In this document: piece by piece, positions 8,614 to 17,641 of the stretch
Position numbering within the stretch: position 1 is the first letter of the stretch
Layout: each line of letters starts with the position of its first letter
Assembly (NCBI GenBank): GCA_963931655.1
Contig: OZ007036.1
Coordinates: forward strand, 1,674,001-1,738,000
Source of the DNA: Butyricicoccus_B sp017886875
Lineage (GTDB): Bacteria > Bacillota > Clostridia > Oscillospirales > Butyricicoccaceae
Length of the DNA stretch: 64,000 bases
Reading direction: 5' to 3'
Translations under genes and position numbers: made by a program
The notes under the pieces: model-generated
Seen by the model: the letters and a program-made list of their open reading frames with translations, nothing else
Databases searched by the model: none
Told to the model about the DNA's origin: nothing

Positions 8614-9693
8614 ATGCCGGGTGGTTCGGGAGAAAAAACCGAAAAGGCCACGCCGAAAAAGCGACGTGATGAACGAAAAAAAGGTAATGTAATGATGAGC
8701 CGTGATGTTGTGGCAGTTGTTACATTATTTGCAAGTTACGCTGCACTGCGTTTTGGACTTCCGATGATGGCTGATGCACTTTCACAGTTTACAAAGTATA
8801 TTGTTTCACTTGTTGGAAGTGTGCCGACAGGCGGCGTGAACGCCATAATGCCACATATAAGCAGTCAATCGGTTATGACGCTCACGCGGTCGGTCGCATT
8901 GCCGCTGCTTGCAACTGTTTTAGCTGCAATAGTAGCGACATTTGCACAGACTAAATTACTTGTATCTTTTGAAGCAATAAAGCCTAAGTTTAGTAAGCTT
9001 AATCCACTCACAGGTATTAAAAACTTATTTTCACTTAAAAGTCTTATTGAAGTTTTAAAAGGTACACTTAAAATTACTATACTTTTAGTGCTTATTTATA
9101 TGTTTGTAAGAGACTCATTAATTCATTTCTCACAGTTTTTATCAACTGATTTATCTGTTGCTACAAGTGATATGAAAGATATGGCTCTTACAATGCTTTT
9201 AAAAATAGGTGCTGCCTTTATTGTAGTTTCATTTTTTGATTATCTTTATCAGTGGTGGGATTTCGAGCGTAATATGCGAATGACCAAAGAGGAAGTCAAG
9301 GAAGAATACAAACAAATTGAGGGTGACCCTAAAATAAAAGCAAAAATTAAAGAAGCACAAAGAAAAATGTCACAATCCCGTATGATGCAGGCTGTACCTA
9401 GTGCTGACGTTGTTATTCGTAACCCTACTCATTTTGCGGTTGCACTTAGATACAAACCTAAAAAAGATATTGCACCTGTGGTTGTGGCAAAAGGTCAAGA
9501 TGAACTGGCACTTAGAATTGTAAAAGTGGCTGAAGAAAACGGTGTTGCAGTAATGGAAAATAAACCACTTGCAAGAGCTTTATATGCTGATGCTCAGATA
9601 GATAAGCCAATTCCTTATGAACACTATGGTGCAGTTGCTGAAGTGCTTGTTTATATCTATAAACTTAATAATAAACTGCCGCCTACAAAATAA
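8614..9693 (+). CDS. flhB: Flagellar export switch protein FlhB
   Basis: A 359-residue protein with four membrane helices and a cytoplasmic autocleaving domain. The NPTH self-cleavage site is at residues 270-273 (IRNPTHFAVALRY). Cleavage switches export from rod/hook to filament substrates. The N-terminus (GEKTEKATPKKRRDERKKGN) is the canonical FlhB opening. The first 300 bases are visibly richer in G and C (CGG, GCG and CCG codons) than the neighbouring AT-rich genes, while the rest matches them. A GGAGGG site precedes the ATG. Confidence 0.95.
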   Translation: MPGGSGEKTEKATPKKRRDERKKGNVMMSRDVVAVVTLFASYAALRFGLPMMADALSQFTKYIVSLVGSVPTGGVNAIMPHISSQSVMTLTRSVALPLLATVLAAIVATFAQTKLLVSFEAIKPKFSKLNPLTGIKNLFSLKSLIEVLKGTLKITILLVLIYMFVRDSLIHFSQFLSTDLSVATSDMKDMALTMLLKIGAAFIVVSFFDYLYQWWDFERNMRMTKEEVKEEYKQIEGDPKIKAKIKEAQRKMSQSRMMQAVPSADVVIRNPTHFAVALRYKPKKDIAPVVVAKGQDELALRIVKVAEENGVAVMENKPLARALYADAQIDKPIPYEHYGAVAEVLVYIYKLNNKLPPTK

Positions 9694-9734
9694 ATATATA
9701 GCGGCAAAAAATAATATTTAGAAATGGTGGAGCT

Positions 9735-11810
9735 ATGAAACGAATTTTTAACAACATGATATCGGTTTTTGTTGTAGTCATAGTATTATTCCTTCTTATT
9801 CCATTACCGCCGTTTCTGCTGGACGTACTCTTTATATTCAATATATCAATTTCGCTGATTATTTTGCTTATCACGATGAATATAAGTGAAGCTCTTGAGT
9901 TTTCAATATTTCCATCGTTGTTGCTTATAACCACACTTTTTAGATTAGGTCTTAATATTTCATCTACAAGACTTATTCTATCTAAGGGCGGTGAAGCAGG
10001 CGAAGTAATTAAGTTATTTGGTGAATTTGTTATCCAAGGAAACATTGTAATAGGTGTAATTATATTCTTAATTATCGTTTTAATGCAGTTTATCGTTATT
10101 ACCAAAGGTGCAGAACGTGTTTCTGAGGTTGCAGCAAGATTTACTCTTGACTCTATGCCTGGTAAACAGATGGCGATTGATGCTGACCTTTCTTCTGGTC
10201 TAATTAACGAACAGCAGGCAAAAGAACGACGTGCAAAGGTTCAAAGAGAAGCTGATTTTTATGGTGCTATGGACGGTGCAACAAAGATTGTAAAAGGTGA
10301 TGCGGTTATGTCGCTTATCATCACTGCAATTAACTTTATTGCTGGTTTTATCATCGGTGTAGTACAATCAGGCATGGAATTAAGTCAGGCACTGAGTGTA
10401 TATTCTATTGCAACAATAGGTGATGGCTTGGTATCACAGCTTCCATCTCTTATGATTTCAACCGCAACAGGTATGATTGTTACTCGTTCGGTATCTGAAG
10501 GTAGCCTTAATAAAGATGTAATTAAACAGTTTTTAGCTCAACCACAAGCACTTATGATTGCAGCGGTTATTCTTGGTTTCTTTGGAATTCTTCCAGGAAC
10601 ACCACATATTCAGCTTTTTATAATTGCAGGTACATTGTTCTTTGTAAGCAATAGAGTTAGCAAAAATATGAAAGCTATGGAAGAAGAAAAAGCTGCTATT
10701 CCAGCAGCAGAAGAGCTTGCAAGAAAACAAGCAGAAGCCCAACAATCAGAAATGGATTATTATAAAGATGTTAATAATGTTTATTCATTAATCAATGTTG
10801 AGCCTATTGAAATGGAATTTGGTTATAGCTTAATTCCACTTGTAGATGAAACAAATGGTGGTAAACTTATTAGCCGTATAGTTATTTTCCGTAGACAATA
10901 TGCTCAGGAAATGGGTTTTGTAATACCATCTATTCGTCTTAGAGATGCTTCCATGCTTGGTACAAACCAGTATGTAATTAAAATCCGTGGCGAAGAAGTG
11001 GCAAAAGGTGAAATACTGCTTGATTACTATTTAGCACTTGAGCCTTCAAATCCAGCAGGCGAAATTGAGGGTATAGAAACTATAGAACCAGCTTATGGTA
11101 TTCCATCACGTTGGATTTTACCAGAAAACAAAGAAATGGCTGAAATTTATGGTTATACAGTTATTGACCCACTTTCAGTTATGTTAACACATTTATCTGA
11201 AACAGTTAAAAAACATACTCATGAACTTCTTGATAGAGCAGAAACTATTCAGCTTGTTGAGCACCTTAAAAAAACTGCTCCTCAGCTAGTAGAAGAAGCA
11301 TTTCCAAATGTACTTTCTTATGCAATGCTTGAAAAAATACTTAGCAATCTGTTAAAGGAAGGTATTCCTATTAAGGATATGGGTACTATTGTTGAAACCG
11401 CAGTAGATGCCCTTAATATAACAAGAGATACAGACCTGATAACAGAAACTATCCGTGCAAGACTAAAGAGAACTATAACTCATAGATTTTGTCAAGAGGA
11501 CAAGCTTAATGTTATCACACTTGATGCAGATGTTGAAAAGAAAATTGTCGCAAGTCTTGTTAAAAATGAACAAGGTGTATATCTTGCAATAGGTCCAGAC
11601 CTTATGCAAACTATGCTTGCACAGCTCACAGAAAATATAAAAAAATTCTCTGAGCTTGGTCAAAAACCAATACTGCTTACAAGCCATGTTATAAGAATAT
11701 ATTTAAAGCGACTGCTTGAACAGTTCTATCCTGATTTAACAGTGCTTTCATTTAACGAAATTATCACAAATGTGCAAATTCAGGCACTTGGTAATATAAC
11801 ATCATCTTAA
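9735..11810 (+). CDS. flhA: Flagellar export protein FlhA
   Basis: A 691-residue export gate protein. The N-terminal half has about eight membrane helices, with the conserved FRLGLNISSTRLILSKG, TKGAERVSEVAARFTLDSMPGKQMAID and GDAVMSLIITAINFIAGFIIG motifs. The C-terminal half is the cytoplasmic ring domain that docks chaperone-substrate complexes, with IPSRWILPENKEMAE and LIGxxL-type segments. Length is typical. Only 29 bases separate it from the sigma factor gene, so the flhF and flhG genes that usually lie here in clostridia and bacilli are missing. Confidence 0.96.
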   Translation: MKRIFNNMISVFVVVIVLFLLIPLPPFLLDVLFIFNISISLIILLITMNISEALEFSIFPSLLLITTLFRLGLNISSTRLILSKGGEAGEVIKLFGEFVIQGNIVIGVIIFLIIVLMQFIVITKGAERVSEVAARFTLDSMPGKQMAIDADLSSGLINEQQAKERRAKVQREADFYGAMDGATKIVKGDAVMSLIITAINFIAGFIIGVVQSGMELSQALSVYSIATIGDGLVSQLPSLMISTATGMIVTRSVSEGSLNKDVIKQFLAQPQALMIAAVILGFFGILPGTPHIQLFIIAGTLFFVSNRVSKNMKAMEEEKAAIPAAEELARKQAEAQQSEMDYYKDVNNVYSLINVEPIEMEFGYSLIPLVDETNGGKLISRIVIFRRQYAQEMGFVIPSIRLRDASMLGTNQYVIKIRGEEVAKGEILLDYYLALEPSNPAGEIEGIETIEPAYGIPSRWILPENKEMAEIYGYTVIDPLSVMLTHLSETVKKHTHELLDRAETIQLVEHLKKTAPQLVEEAFPNVLSYAMLEKILSNLLKEGIPIKDMGTIVETAVDALNITRDTDLITETIRARLKRTITHRFCQEDKLNVITLDADVEKKIVASLVKNEQGVYLAIGPDLMQTMLAQLTENIKKFSELGQKPILLTSHVIRIYLKRLLEQFYPDLTVLSFNEIITNVQIQALGNITSS

Positions 11811-11839
11811 ATTATTTTAGCTAAAGGGAGGGAATCACC

Positions 11840-12625
11840 TTGAACCGCAATAAAGAGTGGGAAACTATGCCAAACGAGGTGCTTCTCACTGAATATCATA
11901 AAACACATGATGCAGAACTTAAAAAAGTTATTGTAATGAGATATGTGTACCTTGTAAAAAATATTGCATTAAAATTACGAGGTGTTTATTTGAGTTTTGC
12001 ACAAGTTGATGATATGATAAATGAGGGAGTAATTTTACTTATGAATGCGATTGATAAATTCGATCCAGAACAAAATGTAAAATTTGAAACCTTCATAGCC
12101 AAAAGACTAAGAGGAATGATAATTGACCTTGCAAGAAGACAAGATTGGATGCCACGTTCGGTTAGAAAACGTATGCGAGAAATAGAGGAAGCGACATTAA
12201 CTTTATTTTCTGAGCTAGGTCGTCAACCGACAGATAAGGAAATAGCCAATAAAATGGGTATTACCGAGGCTAAATATCAAGAAGAACTTGCAAAAACAGC
12301 TTTAAGCAATGTGCTTTCACTGGATATGATTTTAGAGGAAAGAGAAGGTGAAGTTCCAGCAAAACGACCACCGCAAACAGATATAAATGCACAGCCAGAA
12401 GAGCATTTTGAAAAAAAAGAAACATATCAAATTTTGCATGATGCAATATCATCTCTTAGAGAAAATGAACAGCGTGTGCTTTCATTATATTATAATGAGT
12501 CACTTCAAATGAAAGAGATTGCACAAGTTATGGGTGTAAGTGAGCCAAGAGTTTCACAAATACATTCAAACGCAATTCGCAAACTACGTATTTGCATGGA
12601 AAAATATCTTTGTGATACGCAATGA
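11840..12625 (+). CDS. sigD: RNA polymerase sigma-28 factor for flagellar genes (FliA/SigD)
   Basis: A 261-residue sigma-70 family factor of the FliA/WhiG group. Region 2 includes YLVKNIALKLRG and the MINEGVILLMNAIDKFDPE segment. Region 3 includes MREIEEATLTLFSELGRQPTDKEIA. Region 4 ends in the helix-turn-helix LQMKEIAQVMGVSEPRVSQIH. It should direct late flagellar, filament and chemoreceptor genes. The start is TTG at 11840, chosen for its spacing of about eight bases from GGGAGGG; an ATG lies nine codons later. Its place within the operon implies positive feedback, which is inference. Confidence 0.92.
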   Translation: MNRNKEWETMPNEVLLTEYHKTHDAELKKVIVMRYVYLVKNIALKLRGVYLSFAQVDDMINEGVILLMNAIDKFDPEQNVKFETFIAKRLRGMIIDLARRQDWMPRSVRKRMREIEEATLTLFSELGRQPTDKEIANKMGITEAKYQEELAKTALSNVLSLDMILEEREGEVPAKRPPQTDINAQPEEHFEKKETYQILHDAISSLRENEQRVLSLYYNESLQMKEIAQVMGVSEPRVSQIHSNAIRKLRICMEKYLCDTQ

Positions 12626-12640
12626 ATGGGAGGCATATAA

Positions 12641-13396
12641 GTGTTAAAGGGATTTTATAACTTGAGTTCGGCAATGCTTACTCAAACCAGAAACTTAGAT
12701 GTTATTGGTAATAATATGAGTAACACATCAACAAGTGGTTACAAAACTGACCGCTATGTTGATACAACATTTGAAAATGTAATGTTTAGCCGAATTACAA
12801 ATAAACAAAGAGATGCAGAAGAACTTGGAACAACTACGAGCTATATAACTGCTATTGCTGATGTAGTTACAGACCATTCTCAAGGTGCATTAGAACAAAC
12901 TAATTTACCTCTTGACTTTGCTATTGAGGGCGAAGGATATTTTTCTGTACAAACAAATGAAGGTTTAGCATATACCAGAAATGGTTCATTTATGCTTGAT
13001 GATGAAGGCTATTTATATCTTGGTGGACAAGGTCGAGTTTTAGGTGCAAATGGTCAGCCAATTTACCTTGGCACAGATAAAATAAATGCTGATGAAAATG
13101 GTTTTATTACAAATGAACAAGGTCAAATTCTAGGACAGTTAGGTGTATTTACATTTGCAAATCCAGCAGAGGACTTAACAAAAGGCAATGGCGAAATATT
13201 TACTGCAAATGGTCAGCCACAGCTTGCGGTTGGTTCTGTTATACATCATAAAATGGTAGAGAAGTCAAATATAAATCTTGTTCAACAAATGACTGATATG
13301 ATGGTTTGTCAAAGGGCATTACAGAGTGCATCGCAAGTTAGCAAAATGTATGATACTGTTATGACTAAAACTGTAAGCGAAATTGGCAGAGTATAA
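12641..13396 (+). CDS. Flagellar hook-basal body rod protein (FlgF/FlgG family), first copy
   Basis: A 251-residue rod or hook-like protein. The N-terminal signature is VIGNNMSNTSTSGYKTD (about residues 23-39). The middle holds a LDFAIEGEGYFSVQTNEGLAYTRNGSF block typical of FlgF/FlgG. The C-terminal helix contains NINLVQQMTDMMVCQRALQSA. The distal and proximal rod proteins are so similar that FlgF and FlgG cannot be separated by eye. B. subtilis has an equivalent pair, FlhO and FlhP. The start is GTG at 12641, with GGGAGG at 12628-12633. Confidence 0.88.
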   Translation: MLKGFYNLSSAMLTQTRNLDVIGNNMSNTSTSGYKTDRYVDTTFENVMFSRITNKQRDAEELGTTTSYITAIADVVTDHSQGALEQTNLPLDFAIEGEGYFSVQTNEGLAYTRNGSFMLDDEGYLYLGGQGRVLGANGQPIYLGTDKINADENGFITNEQGQILGQLGVFTFANPAEDLTKGNGEIFTANGQPQLAVGSVIHHKMVEKSNINLVQQMTDMMVCQRALQSASQVSKMYDTVMTKTVSEIGRV

Positions 13397-13417
13397 AAGC
13401 AAAATGGAGCGTAAACT

Positions 13418-14128
13418 ATGAATCAATCTTTTTATGCAGCAGCTGTTGCAGCATCACAGCAACAACAAAGCTTAAATGTAGTATCTAATAATATTGCAAA
13501 TATAAACACCATTGGTTTTAAATCAGAACAAGCACAATTTTCTGAGCTTTTATACCGCATGTATGCAGGTGCAGAAGATGATGTTTTTCGTGGAAGCGGT
13601 AGCCGCATAATTCAGACTACAACAGACTTTCAAAATGGTGCACTTATTGCAAGAAGTGGCGGTCAAAATTATGCCATAAATGGTGATGGATTTTTTGCAG
13701 TACAAGACCCAAGGACAAATGAAATAAGCTATACAAGAGCAGGTTCGTTTCATTGGGGCAATACAGAAGATAACATAAATCAATTTTATCTTTGTGATGC
13801 AGAAGGAAATTATGTTTTAAATCAAAATCAGCAGCCTATTTTAATGGGGGAAGATGCTGAAGCTCAATATCCAGTTGGTGTTTTTGATTTTATAAATACA
13901 GATGATATGCAGCATGTAGGGCAGAATAGACTGGTTCCAGTTGCTAAAAATGGTAATGTTTTGGCTGGTACAGGTAGTGTTGTTTTTGGTGCAGTTGAAG
14001 GCTCTAATGCTGATTTAGCAACTCAGTTTACTAAAATTATAGAAGCACAACGTTCTTATTCTTACGCATTAAAAATGGTTCAGACACAAGATGAAATCGA
14101 ATCTACCATAAACAGCCTTAGAAGCTAA
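13418..14128 (+). CDS. Flagellar hook-basal body rod protein (FlgF/FlgG family), second copy
   Basis: A 236-residue rod protein paralogous to its upstream neighbour. The N-terminal signature NNIANINTIGFKSEQ lies at about residues 25-39. A GGQNYAINGDGFFAVQDPRTNEISYTRAGSF block and a C-terminal helix (LATQFTKIIEAQRSYSYALKM) complete the rod/hook fold. It starts 21 bases after the first copy, after a TGGAG site. Together they should form the proximal and distal rod. It is shorter than FlgG in enterics (about 260) but has both terminal helices. Confidence 0.88.
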   Translation: MNQSFYAAAVAASQQQQSLNVVSNNIANINTIGFKSEQAQFSELLYRMYAGAEDDVFRGSGSRIIQTTTDFQNGALIARSGGQNYAINGDGFFAVQDPRTNEISYTRAGSFHWGNTEDNINQFYLCDAEGNYVLNQNQQPILMGEDAEAQYPVGVFDFINTDDMQHVGQNRLVPVAKNGNVLAGTGSVVFGAVEGSNADLATQFTKIIEAQRSYSYALKMVQTQDEIESTINSLRS

Positions 14129-14146
14129 TTGAAGGAGTAAGGATAT

Positions 14147-14770
14147 ATGAGTTTAAATAGATTTGAAGAAATGAATTCGGTGCAGATAGATGCACTTAGG
14201 GAGATTGGCAGTATAGGAACAAGTCATGCAGCAACTTCACTTTCATCACTTTTAGGCACAGAAGTTCGTATTCCTTTACCTGAGGTTAAAATATTGGGTT
14301 TTAACAAAGCAGTTGAGGAGTTGGGCGGTTTTGAAACTATATCTGCAGGAATTATTTCATTTTTGTCTGGTCAAATAAATGGTATGATGCTTGCTCTATT
14401 CGAATTAGAAGCCATAAATTTACTTTTAGACCGTATGATGGGCAAAACTGTAAAAGATTACAGCGAATTAACAGAAATTGAAAGTTCAGCGGTTATAGAA
14501 GTTGGTAATATATTAATATCTACTTTTATAAATGCATTATCAAATCTGACAGATGTTAAAATAACACCATCAGTTCCACAGTTTGCTATTGATATGCAAG
14601 GTGCAATGATAACAGTACCTATGGCGGCTTATGGTAATCAATCAGATTATATTATGCTTTTAGGTGGTACATTCTTAATTGATAATAAGGAAATACCATG
14701 TAAGTTATTATTAGCACCAGATGTAAAATCACTGAACTATCTTTTATATCGTTTAGGGATTGGTGAGTAA
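14147..14770 (+). CDS. cheC: CheY-P phosphatase CheC
   Basis: A 207-residue CheC-family protein with the duplicated helix layout. The second active-site motif is intact (SAVIEVGNIL, with the E-x-x-N pair and downstream Pro). The first reads REIGSIGTSHAA, where the usual Asn is replaced by Ser, so that site may be inactive. CheC dephosphorylates CheY-P and binds CheD in a feedback loop for adaptation. The stop codon overlaps the cheD start (TAATG at 14768-14772), so translation is coupled, consistent with complex formation. Confidence 0.92.
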   Translation: MSLNRFEEMNSVQIDALREIGSIGTSHAATSLSSLLGTEVRIPLPEVKILGFNKAVEELGGFETISAGIISFLSGQINGMMLALFELEAINLLLDRMMGKTVKDYSELTEIESSAVIEVGNILISTFINALSNLTDVKITPSVPQFAIDMQGAMITVPMAAYGNQSDYIMLLGGTFLIDNKEIPCKLLLAPDVKSLNYLLYRLGIGE

Positions 14771-15249
14771 TGGAAAAACAAACTATAGGAATTGCAGATA
14801 TGAAGCTTGCACGAAACCAAGGCACATTGATAACTTATGCACTTGGTTCATGCATAGGCATTTGTTTATGGGACCCTTTACTGAAAATTGGTGCGTTAGT
14901 GCATATAATGCTTCCTATAAATATGGAAAAAAACCGAACATCGCCATTTAAATATGCAGACACAGGTATTCGTTTGACACTTACTAAAATGGAGCAGATG
15001 GGAGCTAAACGTACTAGAATAGTGGCTAAAATTGCTGGTGGGGCAAAGATGTTTAATGTTCCGGGAAATGGTAGTTTGGGAAATATAGGACAAAGAAACA
15101 TAGAAAGTGTACATCAGGTTCTTCGCTTGGAGGGTATACGACTTCTTAAAGAAGATGTTGGAGGAAGTGCAGCTAGAACACTATTTTTCGATGTTGCAAC
15201 AGGTGAAGGAACGGTTAAAATATATGGAAATATTGAGCGAAAGCTATAA
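14770..15249 (+). CDS. cheD: Chemoreceptor glutamine deamidase CheD
   Basis: A 159-residue enzyme that deamidates glutamines in chemoreceptors and forms a complex with CheC. The catalytic triad fits Cys28 in LGSCIGIC, His45 in ALVHIMLP and Thr22 just before. The conserved KYADTGIRLTLTKMEQMGAKR and VGGSAARTLFFDVATGE segments are present. Its start overlaps the cheC stop. Likely targets include the chemoreceptor at 26605-28572. Length is typical. Confidence 0.95.
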   Translation: MEKQTIGIADMKLARNQGTLITYALGSCIGICLWDPLLKIGALVHIMLPINMEKNRTSPFKYADTGIRLTLTKMEQMGAKRTRIVAKIAGGAKMFNVPGNGSLGNIGQRNIESVHQVLRLEGIRLLKEDVGGSAARTLFFDVATGEGTVKIYGNIERKL

Positions 15250-15275
15250 TGTAATAAAAAAGGAGTGATAATGCT

Positions 15276-16202
15276 ATGCAAGATAACGAACGTGGAAAAA
15301 TTTTATTAGAATCAGGAACTAATGAAATTGAAATTATGCAGTTTACTATCAATAATAATTTATATGGTATAAATGTAGCTAAAGTTCGTGAGATTATGAT
15401 GAGTGTGCAAGTAAAACACATTCCTCATGTACACCCAGCAGTAGAAGGTATTTTTAAACCAAGAGATGTGGTTTTAACTGTTGTTGATTTACCATTCTAT
15501 TTGACTGGTGAGCATTCAGAGCCAGACCCTAAAGACTTATTTATTGTAACCAATTTTAATAAAATGTACATTGCATTTAGAGTGCATACGGTAGTTGGAA
15601 TAAGCCGTATTTCATGGACAGATATACATAAACCAGATAAAACAATAGCAAATGGTGATACAGGTGTTGCAACTGGTATTGCTCAGTGTGAAGAGCAGCT
15701 AGTTACAGTGCTTGATTTTGAAAAGATAGTTGCTGATATAGCTCCAGAAACATCTATACAAATGAAAGAAGTAGAAAGTATGGGTAAACGTAATGAGCGT
15801 AGTCATTCCGTACTTATAGCTGAAGATTCTGTATTACTTGCAAACGTGCTTGAAAAAGCCCTTCAAAAAGCGGGATATACAAATTTAAAAATGTTTTCTA
15901 ATGGTCAAGAGCTATGGGATTATTTAAAACCAATGGCTGAAGAACCAGAAACATTGAATAAAAAGGTGTCCATAATAATTACAGATATAGAAATGCCTAG
16001 TATGGACGGTCATAGACTTACTAAACTCATTAAATCTGACCCTATTTTAAGAGAAATTCCAGTTGTTATATTCTCCTCACTTATTACAGAAGAAATGTGG
16101 ATAAAGGGTAAGCAATTAGGTGCAGATGAACAACTATCTAAGCCAGAAATTGGTCACTTAATAGATGTTATGGACGGATTACTGGAAAAAACTAAAGCTT
16201 AA
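15276..16202 (+). CDS. cheV: Chemotaxis coupling protein CheV (CheW plus receiver domains)
   Basis: A 308-residue fusion. Residues about 15-160 are a CheW-like coupling domain with the GINVAKVREIMM start typical of this fold. Residues about 175-305 are a receiver domain with the acidic pair in IAEDSV and the phosphoacceptor Asp in IIITDIEMPSMDG. CheV links receptors to CheA and adapts when phosphorylated. No cheW gene is near, so CheV may do much of the coupling, which is inference. The ATG at 15276 follows an AAAAAGGAGTG site; the nearby ATG at 15271 is out of frame. Confidence 0.93.
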   Translation: MQDNERGKILLESGTNEIEIMQFTINNNLYGINVAKVREIMMSVQVKHIPHVHPAVEGIFKPRDVVLTVVDLPFYLTGEHSEPDPKDLFIVTNFNKMYIAFRVHTVVGISRISWTDIHKPDKTIANGDTGVATGIAQCEEQLVTVLDFEKIVADIAPETSIQMKEVESMGKRNERSHSVLIAEDSVLLANVLEKALQKAGYTNLKMFSNGQELWDYLKPMAEEPETLNKKVSIIITDIEMPSMDGHRLTKLIKSDPILREIPVVIFSSLITEEMWIKGKQLGADEQLSKPEIGHLIDVMDGLLEKTKA

Positions 16203-16221
16203 GTGAGAGGATGATATATAC

Positions 16222-17493
16222 ATGATGGATAGGAATAGATATATTACTAGACAGGCTATAAAAGATGCTGATAGTCGTGTATTAGGCTATGAAGTTATGT
16301 ATTCTGGTGGAGATGCTTATAATGTTACAAGCTTAAATGAGGTTTCAGTTGCAGAAACAATATATAATTGTCTGGTACAGAACACGGAAAAGGCTCTCAA
16401 AAACTCTAGAACATTTATGACATTCACAAGTTCGTTACTTGCTAAAAAAACACCACATCTATTTAAAAATACTGATTTAGTAATACAGATTGATGATAGC
16501 GTTATTATTCATCCATTCGCTATGCATTTACTTCAGCAATATGTTGATGAAGGATATGAAGTGGCTGCAAATGATTTTCAGTTTGCACCAAGATATCTTG
16601 CGTTATTAGAACAACTTTCATATATAAAAATCAATTTGAGAACATTAAACGCAAACTCAGCTGAAAACATTATGAGAGTTGCAAAAAGTATGAATAAACG
16701 TGTTATTGCAACTGGAGTAGATACAAAAGAACTTTTGGATTTTGCAAATAAGCTAGGCGTTTATGGTATGCAAGGTAACTATGTAGCAGATAAGCTTGCT
16801 AACAAGGTTCATCAAAGCGGATATCTTCGCAGTAACTTCTTTAGACTGGTTGTTGCAGTTACCAAAGAAGAACCAGATATTCATGAAATAGAAGAAATTA
16901 TTTCAGCTGATGTTACTTTGACTTATAGCCTTCTTAAAATTGCAAACTCTGCATATTTTGCAAGACGTGTTAAAACAAATTCAATTCAGCAAGCCATTGT
17001 AACTCTTGGATTAAGTCAGTTAAAACGTTGGGTATATCTTTTAAGCGTAGGCGATACAGAAGATGAAGACATGCAAAACTTTGAAGAATTTATTAAATTA
17101 TCATTTATGCGTGCAAGTTTTGCAAGTGCACTTCAAAGCTATATGCGTGGTTCTAGCATAACAAAATCTGAAGCATATATGCTTGGTATGTTCTCAACAC
17201 TAGAATATCTTATTGATGCAAGCATGAGCGAAATATTAAATGATATCCCGCTTGCAGATGAACTCAAAGATGCACTTATTAAGGGTGAAGGTGATGGCGG
17301 TAAGCTTATCAAGCTTGTAATATGCTATGAAAAAGCCGATTGGAAAAACATCACTTTATATGCTGAGGAGTTAGGCATTCCTGCTAATGTGTTAACAACA
17401 ATTTATTTTAATTGTATGGAAAGTGTAAATGATATTTGGGAGCAAATGATAAATCCTCAGATTAATGATACAGATGATGAGCAATCTGAATAA
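16222..17493 (+). CDS. EAL-HDOD signalling protein, probably catalytically inactive
   Basis: A 423-residue protein of the YuxH type. Residues about 5-205 resemble a c-di-GMP phosphodiesterase EAL domain and about 210-405 an HDOD domain (EEIISADVTLTYSLLKIANSA). The EAL motif reads YEVM, the usual metal-binding DDF reads NDF, and the K-I-D motif reads KIN, so phosphodiesterase activity is unlikely. EAL-HDOD proteins act as regulatory adaptors linked to motility. As the last gene of the flagellar operon it probably tunes motor or taxis output, which is inference. Confidence 0.82.
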   Translation: MMDRNRYITRQAIKDADSRVLGYEVMYSGGDAYNVTSLNEVSVAETIYNCLVQNTEKALKNSRTFMTFTSSLLAKKTPHLFKNTDLVIQIDDSVIIHPFAMHLLQQYVDEGYEVAANDFQFAPRYLALLEQLSYIKINLRTLNANSAENIMRVAKSMNKRVIATGVDTKELLDFANKLGVYGMQGNYVADKLANKVHQSGYLRSNFFRLVVAVTKEEPDIHEIEEIISADVTLTYSLLKIANSAYFARRVKTNSIQQAIVTLGLSQLKRWVYLLSVGDTEDEDMQNFEEFIKLSFMRASFASALQSYMRGSSITKSEAYMLGMFSTLEYLIDASMSEILNDIPLADELKDALIKGEGDGGKLIKLVICYEKADWKNITLYAEELGIPANVLTTIYFNCMESVNDIWEQMINPQINDTDDEQSE

Positions 17494-17497
17494 CATA

Positions 17498-17533
17498 AAG
17501 CACTGGAGTGAATTAACTCCAGTGCTTCTTTTT
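17498..17533 (+). terminator. Intrinsic terminator ending the flagellar/chemotaxis operon
   Basis: An 11-bp perfect stem (AAGCACTGGAG with CTCCAGTGCTT) with an 8-base loop is followed by a U-rich run (CTTTTT) five bases after the last operon gene. It closes a transcription unit that began before this window. Confidence 0.9.
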
Positions 17534-17580
17534 GCTAAAGATAAACATAATAAGTGAATATATGTTAGTATTTGTATAAC

Positions 17581-17616
17581 AAAAGCCGTACAATTCATAT
17601 GAATTGTACGGCTTTT
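17581..17616. terminator. 36-bp perfect palindrome, probable bidirectional terminator
   Basis: The two 18-base halves, AAAAGCCGTACAATTCAT and its exact complement, meet at a CATATG centre. It lies 25 bases beyond the stop of the minus-strand phosphorylase gene, so it most likely terminates that operon and backs up the flagellar terminator. A-runs and T-runs on both ends allow function in either direction. Confidence 0.75.
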
Positions 17617-17641
17617 ATAATAGGTATGTGTATTAAGAGGG

